A DNA stretch of 6,981 bases from Candidatus Cloacimonadota bacterium (GCA_030638385.1 DAOWES010000220.1:1-6981), one strand, 5' to 3'; positions 1 to 5,372 are shown, numbered from the stretch's first letter. Translations and numbers: made by a program. The notes: generated from the sequence alone by a model not told the origin.

Positions 1-6
1 GAATGA

Positions 7-387
7 ATTGAGATAACTCTGGAAAATTTGATAAAATTGATAATAAAAAATTTTGATTTTAAAAAAAGTGACAAAAAGAAATTTGATAAAGAAATGAATA
101 TAAGTATTTCTGAAAGGAATCAATTGCTGAAAATTTTAAAACAAAAAGGATTAGTTTTTGAAATAAAAGAAAATATGTTGATTGATGTTTATAATCTTCA
201 AAAGCTTAAAAAAATTGTTCAAAATAAAATAATTAAAGATGGACCAACACATATCCGAGAATTTGCTCAAATTCTAAATAAATCCAGAAATTCAGTTTAC
301 TTTTTCTTTGATTTTTTAGATAAAATAAATTTTACAAAAAGAATAGACGATAAAAGAATACTGGTAAATGACAAAATTGATTGTTGA
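7..387 (+). pseudogene. selB: C-terminal fragment of selenocysteine-specific elongation factor SelB
   Basis: The readable frame encodes two consecutive winged-helix-like segments at the C-terminus of SelB, the GTPase that brings Sec-tRNA to UGA codons by binding the SECIS hairpin in mRNA. Counting from the TTG at 28, the last domain (about residues 65-115) has the SelB signature: GP (72-73), an EFAQIL helix, the SR pair (86-87), then FLDKINFTKR and DDKRIL, close to the family pattern SRKyalplLEylDrigvTrRvGDkRvL. The preceding part (about 1-60) fits the penultimate winged helix. A full SelB is about 600 residues or more, so the GTPase domains are missing. In-frame TGA lies at 4-6, and the other two forward frames stop at 7-9 and 14-16. 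The TTG has no clear ribosome binding site. I infer a truncated or disrupted remnant. A stand-alone RNA-binding winged-helix protein is possible but less likely. Confidence 0.62.
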
Positions 388-476
388 ATGAAATATGAAA
401 AACAGTCTATTTTATGATATAGCTTATTAATAAATGTTTTCGAGGATAAAATCTTTTCGTTGAATTGAAAGCGAAT

Positions 477-564
477 GGGCATAACAAAAATGCACACGCC
501 AGAATTCAATTAAAAGCTTTGTGGTTTGCGAGAGATGACGTGTCGCATTCCAAACATTATGGGT
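477..564 (+). repeat. attC-like integron recombination site a
   Basis: This is an imperfect palindrome with attC layout. The left outer box GGGCATAAC (477-485) is followed by 3 nt. The left stem arm AATGCACACG (489-498) pairs with the right arm CGTGT-C-GCATT (539-549), leaving C544 unpaired. After a 6-nt spacer comes the right box ATTATGGGT (556-564). CATAA (480-484) pairs with TTATG (557-561). The loop between the arms is 40 nt. The same layout recurs at 2107 and 2554 with different stem sequences, so structure and not sequence is conserved, as in attC sites. The + orientation follows from the gene layout. The bulge position and core base argue the other way (see findings). Confidence 0.6.
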
Positions 565-583
565 AATGCAAGTAATTTAAAAA

Positions 584-1132
584 ATGGATAAATTGGTGAA
601 TGAATATTTTATAGATATTGAAAATAAAAAAACGAGGATTGTTGAATGGGGAGATAAAAGTAAGAAAACAATTTTCTGCATTCATGGACTTGGAAGTACA
701 GCTCTTAGCTTTATTGAAATTGGGGAAATACTAAGGAATAAATATCATATAATATCGCTAGATTTACCAGGATTTGGTAAATCGTCACCTTTTATTAACT
801 ATGAAGATTATCATATTCCAAATCTAGTAAATTGGATAGACAAGATTGTTTCAAAGCTCGGTTTTAAAGAATTTTATTTATTGAGTCATTCATGGGGTGC
901 ACAGATTGCATTATTCTTTTTGAGATCATATCCTGAAAAGGTTATAAAAATGCTAATGTTGGATGGAGGTTATCATATTCACAAAATCTACCATGAATAC
1001 AATAATAAAAACAATCTACCTCTATCTAATGAACAAGAAGAGATAGAATTTTATATTGATGATTTTGATAACTACATTTTTCCAACTTTGGGTAAATTTA
1101 TGGAATCAGAAAGAAGTGCGTATTCAAAATAG
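584..1132 (+). pseudogene. Alpha/beta hydrolase, N-terminal part ended by in-frame TAG
   Basis: The 182 codons encode the front of an alpha/beta-hydrolase fold enzyme. Visible elements are the oxyanion-hole motif HGLGS (34-38), the LDLPGFGKS segment (59-67) and the nucleophile elbow SHSWG with Ser103. The elbow varies from the usual GHSxG, with Ser in place of the first Gly. The frame stops at TAG (1130-1132), but the same frame continues with hydrolase sequence to 1474, including the catalytic His region. The original gene was therefore about 297 codons, normal for the family, and a single point change or read error separates the two parts. The substrate cannot be told: esterases, haloperoxidase-like and C-C bond hydrolases share this core. 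The ATG at 584 has no clear ribosome binding site. It is the first gene of the presumed cassette. Without the rest the protein lacks its His and is probably inactive, unless TAG is read through. Confidence 0.75.
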
Positions 1133-1474
1133 TCTACTTTATTAGAAATTGCTTGTAAAGACTTGTATAGAATAGAAAAAAATAAATATTTATGGCATGC
1201 TAAAGGATATTCAGCGAAATATGCTTTGCAAGGAATGTATAAATTCCCATCAAGTTTAGTTTATTCTGATATTTTAGAGAAAAGGCTATCAAACAGAATT
1301 TTGCTGTTACAAAGTACACTTCCAGAAAAAATGAATGAAATAAGAGATTTTCAATCAGAGAAGTTTCAAAATGAGACTAGAAGTATAGTAAAAAAAATAG
1401 AAAAAGTTTCTCATTTATTACATTGGGATAATCCAAACTTAGTAGTAAATGAAATCTTAAATTGGTTTAGTTAA
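1133..1474 (+). pseudogene. Alpha/beta hydrolase, C-terminal part downstream of TAG
   Basis: This is the direct in-frame continuation of the hydrolase at 584 after its TAG stop; no base is gained or lost. It contains the remainder of the cap region, a buried strand (NRILLLQ) typical of the strand that precedes the acid residue, and near the end SHLLHWDNP followed by a helix ending in NWF. That ending matches the family pattern GHxxhxxnPexvxxxixxFL, so His277 in full-gene numbering is the likely catalytic base. The usual Asp after the RILLLQ strand is replaced by a STLPEK stretch, so the acid of the triad is not obvious. Reinitiation could only use the TTG at 1163, which has no convincing ribosome binding site. 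The TAA at 1472 is followed 19 bp later by the next gene, so the two were probably one operon. Confidence 0.7.
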
Positions 1475-1480
1475 TTAATC

Positions 1481-1485
1481 GGAGG
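1481..1485 (+). promoter_or_regulatory. Ribosome binding site of the 196-residue cassette protein
   Basis: A perfect GGAGG lies 8 nt before the ATG at 1494, inside the 19-bp gap after the hydrolase stop. It supports the start at 1494 (or the adjacent ATG at 1497) and shows that the second cassette gene is built to be translated on its own. Confidence 0.8.
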
Positions 1486-1493
1486 TAATTCAA

Positions 1494-2084
1494 ATGATGA
1501 CACCAAATTATCTTATACATTATTATAAAAAAAGAGAATTTTTGTTCAAAACAATTACTGAATTAAGTGAAGCAGAATTAAGTTCTACTCTTAACTCATT
1601 ATCAGATAATAATACATGGTATGGATCCAGATTTTCTGAAAAAAATAGAATTAGTTATATGCATTTTAGGAGTTATGTTGAAAAATTTATGTATAATGAG
1701 CTTGAAGAAAGATATTCACAACCACCTTCGAAACATCCAGTTTATATGTATTTAAGTACAAAAACAGCTGAAGAAAGAATTCTTGGTCTAAAAGATACTC
1801 CATATGCAGATAGTAAATATATTTCAATCAAGCTGTCAGATATTCAAGATAAGGCTAATATAAGTTTTACTGTAGATGATAGTATGTGGTCTTTTGGATT
1901 TGATCTTTTCAGGAAAGGAATTATAGATTGGAATCCTGCATTAGAAATGGAAGAAAAAGAATTTCATGGTAAATTATATCATATAAATGAATTGCAAGAA
2001 GTTATTAAACAATATAATTTGGATGAGAAACAAACTTATGAAGTTCATTTTTGGGATAAAAAGATGCTAAGTAAATTTGGGTAA
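1494..2084 (+). CDS. Uncharacterised cassette protein, 196 aa
   Basis: I recognise no enzyme family. The protein has no signal peptide or membrane segment, so it is probably cytoplasmic. It opens with PNYLIHYYKK and a helix with FKTITELSEAE. A mixed, aromatic-rich middle follows (NTWYGSRF; MHFRSYVEKF; HPVYMYLSTK). It then has a run reading SIKLSDIQDKANISFTVDDS and a final part with EFHGKLYHINELQEVIKQY and VHFWDKKML. From memory this order (LIHYY; YPxYxxLG-like; SFTYPDSM-like; YHGKVFxLxEI-like; a final xVWxxxxL) resembles a set of conserved hypothetical proteins in Bacteroidota and other environmental genomes, with no assigned function. It sits 19 bp after the hydrolase stop, behind a strong ribosome binding site, and ends 22 bp before attC-like site b. 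The gene is intact, unlike its neighbour. Its codon use is strongly A/T-ending, more so than the housekeeping genes to the right. Confidence 0.85.
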   Translation: MMTPNYLIHYYKKREFLFKTITELSEAELSSTLNSLSDNNTWYGSRFSEKNRISYMHFRSYVEKFMYNELEERYSQPPSKHPVYMYLSTKTAEERILGLKDTPYADSKYISIKLSDIQDKANISFTVDDSMWSFGFDLFRKGIIDWNPALEMEEKEFHGKLYHINELQEVIKQYNLDEKQTYEVHFWDKKMLSKFG

Positions 2085-2106
2085 TCGTAGAGATCAAAGA
2101 GCACAT

Positions 2107-2171
2107 ACCCATAACATCCTACCACTTGATACTCGCTAGCTCGCACCAAGTAGTAGCTGTTCGTTAACATG
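2107..2171 (+). repeat. attC-like integron recombination site b
   Basis: The left box ACCCATAAC (2107-2115) is followed by a 3-nt spacer. The left arm CTACCACTTG (2119-2128) pairs with the right arm CAAGTAGTAG (2147-2156) apart from one C/A mismatch (C2123 with A2152), at about the place where the other two sites carry an extra C. A 6-nt spacer and the right box GTTAACATG (2163-2171) follow. The 18-nt loop holds CTCGCTAGCTCGC, a self-complementary terminal structure of the kind often seen in attC loops. The left box complements the start of the upstream cassette at 557-564. Only this copy has G at the presumed core. Confidence 0.6.
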
Positions 2172-2252
2172 CATTGGTTTCTAATGAATGCTATAAAAGA
2201 AAACGTTTGAGATGTGTTGCTCGTAATTTTTTGAGTTGCGCTATAAATTTCC

Positions 2253-2349
2253 AGGTTAGAAAGATATTGCTCTTTGAAATGTTAACGTAGGAAATACTAA
2301 GATTGTAATCAAATTTGCTGAAAAGAAAAAGCACGCAAATTTCCTTCCA
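2253..2349 (+). repeat. 97-bp direct repeat, copy 1
   Basis: It matches 2431-2527 over its whole 97-bp length without gaps, with 11 differences by my count, all in the first 58 bp. The last 39 bp are identical. They contain the inverted repeat AAATTTGC (2311-2318) and GCAAATTT (2335-2342) around a purine-rich 16-nt loop. A GTTAAC palindrome (2281-2286) is present in both copies. Confidence 0.9.
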
Positions 2350-2430
2350 ACTTTTACCAGTTTTAGTATTTTAAAGCTGCTTGGAGAAATTTGGTTTATC
2401 GCTTAAATCTCAACTGTTTTACAATTTAAA

Positions 2431-2527
2431 AGGTTAGAAAAATGTCGTTCTTTGAAATGTTAACGCAGGAATCACCAAGGTTGAAATAAAATTTGCTGAA
2501 AAGAAAAAGCACGCAAATTTCCTTCCA
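2431..2527 (+). repeat. 97-bp direct repeat, copy 2
   Basis: This is the second copy of the repeat at 2253-2349. The inverted repeat arms are AAATTTGC (2489-2496) and GCAAATTT (2513-2520), and GTTAAC is at 2459-2464. It ends 26 bp before attC-like site c. The flanks of the two copies are not clearly related, and no short target-site duplication was seen around them. Confidence 0.9.
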
Positions 2528-2553
2528 CACCTTAGCGCGAGGTATTTGAATGT

Positions 2554-2626
2554 GCCTAACACACAGCTCCACATTTTGATTGAGAGAGAAGCGAGAAGAA
2601 CGTGGCAGCTGCCGAACATTAGTGGC
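2554..2626 (+). repeat. attC-like integron recombination site c
   Basis: The left box GCCTAAC (2554-2560) is a perfect RYYYAAC. After a 3-nt spacer, the left arm CAGCTCCAC (2564-2572) pairs with the right arm GTGG-C-AGCTG (2602-2611), leaving C2606 unpaired. A 6-nt spacer CCGAAC and the right box ATTAGTGGC (2618-2626) follow. The loop is 29 nt. The start codon of the TonB-like gene lies 20 bp beyond it, so this may be the last site of the array. Confidence 0.58.
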
Positions 2627-2646
2627 AATAAAAAAAAGGGGAAATT

Positions 2647-3339
2647 ATGAAGAAGATTATTATTGTTATTTTATTTGTGTTTTGTGTATTTTCATTGAAC
2701 GCATTGGGGGAATTTTATGTGAAAACATTTGAGCTGTCAGCTGAGAAGACTTCAGATGTGCTATCGGAGAAAGATGGAGATAGCTCTAATCTGGTTTTGC
2801 TTATTAATGTAGGATTGGCAGATTTGAAATTTGAGAATGTGGAAAGTTCTACTATTATAGAGGCTGAATATGATAAGGAAAAATATCAATATAAACTTTT
2901 TTTGGATAGTAAGCCGGGAGTTATGAAAATTAGTCATCCGGATTTTGAAGATTATGAAATTAATTTTCTTGATGATTATGCAGGGGTAAATGAACACTTC
3001 GTTGGTAAATTAGTTCTGGAAGGAAAACCAATTAATGGTCAAACATCTACGCTGGCAATATTTGAAGATGCGCCAATAGCAATTAAACAGTTTCCTCCGA
3101 TATATCCTAGAATTTTGAGAATAAACGGTCTTGGTGGAATTGTTTGTTTAAAGGTAGAAGTGTTGATTGATGGCTCGGTGGGAGTAGTGGAAGTAGAAAG
3201 ATCTGCCGGTCCGGGTGGATTGGATGAAGCAGCAGTGGATGCAGTGAAACGATGGAAATATATCCCGGCCAAAAAAGATGGGAAACCGGTTGCAGTCTGG
3301 ATTACTTTTCCTATTAACTTTTCAATAGGTAGAATGTAA
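2647..3339 (+). CDS. TonB C-terminal domain protein with N-terminal signal/anchor
   Basis: This 230-residue protein starts at an ATG behind AGGGG (2637-2641). Residues 1-20 form a basic and hydrophobic leader ending in NALG-E, either a cleaved signal peptide or an anchor. Residues about 22-107 (FYVKTFELS; LVLLINVGLADLKFE; GVMKISHPDFEDYEI) look like a beta-sandwich domain that I associate with Bacteroidota/Cloacimonadota surface proteins. Residues about 148-226 are a clear TonB C-terminal domain: PPIYPRILRINGLGGIV, IDGSVGVVEVERSAGPGGLDEAAVDAVKRWKY, PAKKDGKPVAVWITFPINF. In TonB this domain contacts outer-membrane receptors and passes on energy from ExbB/ExbD. The proline-rich spanning linker of classic TonB is absent and no exbB/exbD is adjacent, so it may not be an energy transducer; many such proteins act elsewhere in the envelope. 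It follows attC-like site c by 20 bp, leaving no room for its own promoter between them. Confidence 0.85.
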   Translation: MKKIIIVILFVFCVFSLNALGEFYVKTFELSAEKTSDVLSEKDGDSSNLVLLINVGLADLKFENVESSTIIEAEYDKEKYQYKLFLDSKPGVMKISHPDFEDYEINFLDDYAGVNEHFVGKLVLEGKPINGQTSTLAIFEDAPIAIKQFPPIYPRILRINGLGGIVCLKVEVLIDGSVGVVEVERSAGPGGLDEAAVDAVKRWKYIPAKKDGKPVAVWITFPINFSIGRM

Positions 3340-3493
3340 TTTTACGGGCAATTTGGGGGAGTTCTAACGGAGAAATTGTGTAGAGTTCGGTTATTACGCA
3401 AGTAGAAGTCGGTGATTGTATTTATCCAACAAAAACAGAATTATTGACATTTAAGCATCGACTTTGAAAAAGTGCTAACGTTAGATTAAATAT
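3340..3493 (+). other. Intergenic region upstream of the TPR gene
   Basis: In these 154 bp I see a TTGACA hexamer (3444-3449) without a matching -10 box at 16-18 bp, and a perfect palindrome CTAACGTTAG (3475-3484) 11 bp before the ribosome binding site of the TPR gene. The palindrome could be an operator, or chance in AT-rich DNA. There is no hairpin with a T-run after the TonB-like gene. Confidence 0.35.
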
Positions 3494-3495
3494 AT

Positions 3496-3500
3496 GGAGG
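3496..3500 (+). promoter_or_regulatory. Ribosome binding site deciding the TPR start
   Basis: GGAGG lies 5 nt before the ATG at 3506. It overlaps the upstream in-frame ATG at 3494, which therefore cannot be the start served by it. The protein begun at 3506 also has a proper signal peptide from its first residue. Confidence 0.8.
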
Positions 3501-3505
3501 ATTTC

Positions 3506-4495
3506 ATGAATAAAAAAATATTATTACTATTATTAGCAACGATAATGATGTGTGGTTTGTGGGCTAAAACACTTGAGCGAGAAGCAAATGAGAAGGGTGT
3601 GGAAGCTGAAACTATGTATAATGATAAGAATTATGCTGAAGCCGGAAAAGCTTTTGAAGCTGCTATCGTTAAATATGAAGAAGCTGTTGAAACAGATGAT
3701 ATTCCTATGGATGAAGAAAAAGTAGGACGCTGGCTTGAACTTTCTTTTAATGCATATTTCAATGGTAAAAATTTTGAAGATGCTATTAGAATATTGAATA
3801 TTAGAGCAGAACGAAATCCTGATGATTATAAGATTGTAAATTATCAAGCGATCATCTACAAAAAACATCTTAAGCAGATTGATAAAGCGATTGAAGTGCT
3901 TGTTAAATATAATTCAAGAGGTAATGGCAGTAAGAGAACATATAAGGTAGAGAAGAAGATTGCTTCCTATTATTTAGGCCAAAAAGATTATGAAAATGCT
4001 CTTGAGTGGTATAAGAAAACTTATGAACTTAAGCAAGATAGTAAGATCATTAAAAATATTGCCTCGTTAAATCTTAAATTAGATCGTAAAGCAGATGCTG
4101 TGAAAGCTTATGAGGATTTCCTGAAAACAAACCCGAAAGAGAGTGTTTTGGTGAAAACTTATAAGAACATGGCTCGTTTGTATGACGACATGAATGATCA
4201 AGTTAATGCGATTAGTTATTATGAAAAATCAAATAAAATTAATTTTCAGAGTACAATTACATTGTTGCTTATTAGTAAATATTATGATGCCCAGCAATAT
4301 GAGAAAGCAATGGCAAAGATTAGCCTGTTGTTAGCTAATGATGCCGGAAATGCAGATGCTATTTATTTTCGTGCGATGATTAAATATGATACAGGCGATA
4401 AAGTCGGAGCGAAATCTGATTTTGAAAAAATCTCTTCGGACGCTAAATATCGTAGCACTGCAAAAGGGTTTATCGAAAGTATTGAATCAGAATAA
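3506..4495 (+). CDS. Exported tetratricopeptide repeat (TPR) protein
   Basis: The protein has 329 residues from the ATG at 3506. MNKK, a leucine-rich core and GLWA-K form a signal peptide cut after about residue 20. A Cys at 16 is present but lacks a lipobox, so export to the periplasm is more likely than lipidation. The rest is almost all helical hairpins of TPR type: about 28-62 (NYAEAGKAFEAAI), 76-108 (NFEDAIRILNIRAERNPDD), 146-179 (KDYENALEWYKKTYELK), 181-212 (RKADAVKAYEDFLKTNP), 218-250 (QVNAISYYEKSNKIN), 252-280 (QQYEKAMAKISLLLAND) and 283-315 (YFRAMIKYDTGDKVGAKSDFEKI). TPRs are scaffolds for protein contacts and no catalytic domain is fused, so the partner is unknown. A role in envelope assembly or outer-membrane complexes is plausible but inferred only from export and repeats. 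It lies between the TonB-like gene and tpiA and ends before a terminator-like hairpin. Confidence 0.85.
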   Translation: MNKKILLLLLATIMMCGLWAKTLEREANEKGVEAETMYNDKNYAEAGKAFEAAIVKYEEAVETDDIPMDEEKVGRWLELSFNAYFNGKNFEDAIRILNIRAERNPDDYKIVNYQAIIYKKHLKQIDKAIEVLVKYNSRGNGSKRTYKVEKKIASYYLGQKDYENALEWYKKTYELKQDSKIIKNIASLNLKLDRKADAVKAYEDFLKTNPKESVLVKTYKNMARLYDDMNDQVNAISYYEKSNKINFQSTITLLLISKYYDAQQYEKAMAKISLLLANDAGNADAIYFRAMIKYDTGDKVGAKSDFEKISSDAKYRSTAKGFIESIESE

Positions 4496-4525
4496 TTTCT
4501 AACTAATACTTAAATATAAATGTTT

Positions 4526-4576
4526 TAGGCACGGTTGCGCAGAGTTATCTGTTTTCCGTGCCTATTAATTTTTTAG
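4526..4576 (+). terminator. Long-loop terminator after the TPR gene
   Basis: The perfect 9-bp stem TAGGCACGG (4526-4534) / CCGTGCCTA (4556-4564) is followed by TTAATTTTTTAG. The 21-nt loop contains a second small stem, CAGA (4540-4543) / TCTG (4548-4551), giving a two-tier hairpin. The T-run starts a few bases after the stem, so efficiency may be moderate. It separates the TPR gene from tpiA. Confidence 0.6.
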
Positions 4577-4594
4577 AAAATAAAATATAAAAAT

Positions 4595-4599
4595 GGAGA
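4595..4599 (+). promoter_or_regulatory. tpiA: Ribosome binding site deciding the tpiA start
   Basis: GGAGA sits 5 nt before the ATG at 4605. The in-frame ATG at 4593 overlaps it and would add four residues (MENI) not seen in the family, which normally begins close to M-R-[KRP]-x-[IVL]-[IV]-A-G-N-W-K. Confidence 0.78.
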
Positions 4600-4604
4600 A
4601 TATT

Positions 4605-5372
4605 ATGAGAAGAACTGTAATTGCAGGAAATTGGAAGATGAATAAGAATTTCTCTGAAGCAGAAGACTTTTTCTTGAATCTTACCGAATCGATAAAATCA
4701 AAAGACTTTGATAATGTGGAAGTAGTAATATGCCCTTCAGCTGTTTTTTTGGAATTAGCAACCGATTTTTCGATTGAATATCCATTAGGTATTGGTGGGC
4801 AAGATGTAAGTGCTAATGTCGAAGGTGCCTATACCGGAGAAGTTTCAGCATCGATGCTTAGATCAATTGAAGTTGATTATTGCTTAATTGGACACTCCGA
4901 AAGAAGAAAATATCATCTGGAATCAGATGAACAGATAAATAAAAAACTGCATTTACTCCAAGAGAATGATATCACTCCAATCTTATGTATTGGCGAAACG
5001 TTGGAACAACGCGAGCAAAATATAACCAAGGAAGTGATAATTTCTCAACTGGAAGGTGGTTTGAAAAATGTTACTTTGAAAAAAGAAGTGATTATTGCGT
5101 ATGAGCCGGTTTGGGCTATCGGCACAGGTCGAACAGCTACTCCGGAGCAAGCTCAAGAAATACATCAGGAAATCCGTAAATGGATTGAAGAAAAATATAC
5201 GACAGAAATTGCGGAAGATATTATCGTTTTATATGGTGGGAGTATGAATCCCGGAAATCAGGAAGAGCTATTGAAACAGCCGGATATTGATGGTGGCTTA
5301 ATTGGTGGAGCTTCATTAGTGGCTGAGAAATTTGAGCAGATGATTGATATCGCAATTGAATTAAGAGGATAA
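4605..5372 (+). CDS. tpiA: Triosephosphate isomerase
   Basis: This glycolytic enzyme of the cytoplasm interconverts dihydroxyacetone phosphate and glyceraldehyde 3-phosphate. It has 255 residues from the ATG at 4605, the usual length of about 250. All key elements are present: the substrate-binding AGNWKMNK with Asn9 and Lys11, the electrophile His97 in IGHSERR, the catalytic base Glu167 in AYEPVWAIGTG followed by the flexible phosphate-gripping loop 6, YGGS (210-213) and the phosphate-binding GGLIGGASL (230-238). Nothing suggests loss of function. It follows a terminator-like hairpin, so it probably has its own promoter, but no clear -35/-10 pair is visible in the short AT-rich gap. Its TAA is one base before the serS start, so the two genes are co-transcribed and probably translationally coupled. 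Confidence 0.97.
   Translation: MRRTVIAGNWKMNKNFSEAEDFFLNLTESIKSKDFDNVEVVICPSAVFLELATDFSIEYPLGIGGQDVSANVEGAYTGEVSASMLRSIEVDYCLIGHSERRKYHLESDEQINKKLHLLQENDITPILCIGETLEQREQNITKEVIISQLEGGLKNVTLKKEVIIAYEPVWAIGTGRTATPEQAQEIHQEIRKWIEEKYTTEIAEDIIVLYGGSMNPGNQEELLKQPDIDGGLIGGASLVAEKFEQMIDIAIELRG

Larger units (their letters stand above)
557..2162 (+). mobile_element. Integron-type gene cassette with two genes
   Basis: This segment lies between the presumed crossover points of site a and site b. In integron cassettes the first bases complement the box that opens the cassette's own attC, because the two form one attC in the excised circle. Here the segment begins TTATGGGT (557-564) and its attC opens with ACCCATAA (2107-2114), an exact 8-base match. 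The first gene starts 27 bp inside, and the last stop codon is 22 bp before the attC, which is typically tight packing. There is little room for a promoter before the first gene, so expression probably depends on transcription entering from the left. Two genes in one cassette is less common than one. No integrase is visible in the window. Confidence 0.55.
2172..2553 (+). other. Non-coding segment between attC-like sites b and c
   Basis: This stretch of about 380 bp has no credible gene: short ATG frames end within about 13 codons on the + strand, and the one minus-strand frame of 64 codons runs through both a repeat and site c. What it holds is two direct copies of a 97-bp repeat, 178 bp apart. 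It may be a gene-less cassette. However, its left end (TTAACATGC) does not complement the box opening site c (GTGCCTAAC), so it may instead be a fusion of cassette remnants. Confidence 0.6.

Noticed and set aside
297..509. 70-residue minus-strand frame over the selB fragment and site a
   Set aside because: It is antisense to recognisable SelB sequence and runs into the attC-like palindrome; low-complexity composition and no ribosome binding site.
1163..1474. Independent 103-codon gene starting at TTG
   Set aside because: It is in the same frame as the hydrolase and carries that family's C-terminal motif; no ribosome binding site supports a separate start.
2253..2527. CRISPR array or insertion sequence from the repeated units
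   Set aside because: There are only two copies, of 97 bp, with an 81-bp spacer; no transposase, terminal inverted repeats or target duplications were seen.
2434..2628. 64-residue minus-strand frame between the TonB-like gene and the repeats
   Set aside because: It covers repeat copy 2 and the whole of attC-like site c, has no family resemblance, and its sequence is explained by the structured repeats.
2761..3272. Two minus-strand frames inside the TonB-like gene
   Set aside because: They are shadows of a clearly recognisable coding sequence.
3444..3472. Sigma-70 promoter starting with TTGACA
   Set aside because: No TATAAT-like hexamer lies at 16-18 bp (the positions read AAAAAG or similar).
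3361..3486. Possible fourth attC from TTCTAAC (3362-3368) to GTTAGAT (3479-3485)
   Set aside because: The outer boxes fit loosely, but no complementary inner arms are found at the 3-nt and 6-nt spacings shared by the other three sites.
4526..4564. attC-like site between the TPR gene and tpiA
   Set aside because: It is a simple perfect hairpin followed by T-rich sequence and lacks the AAC/GTT outer boxes, so a terminator explains it better.
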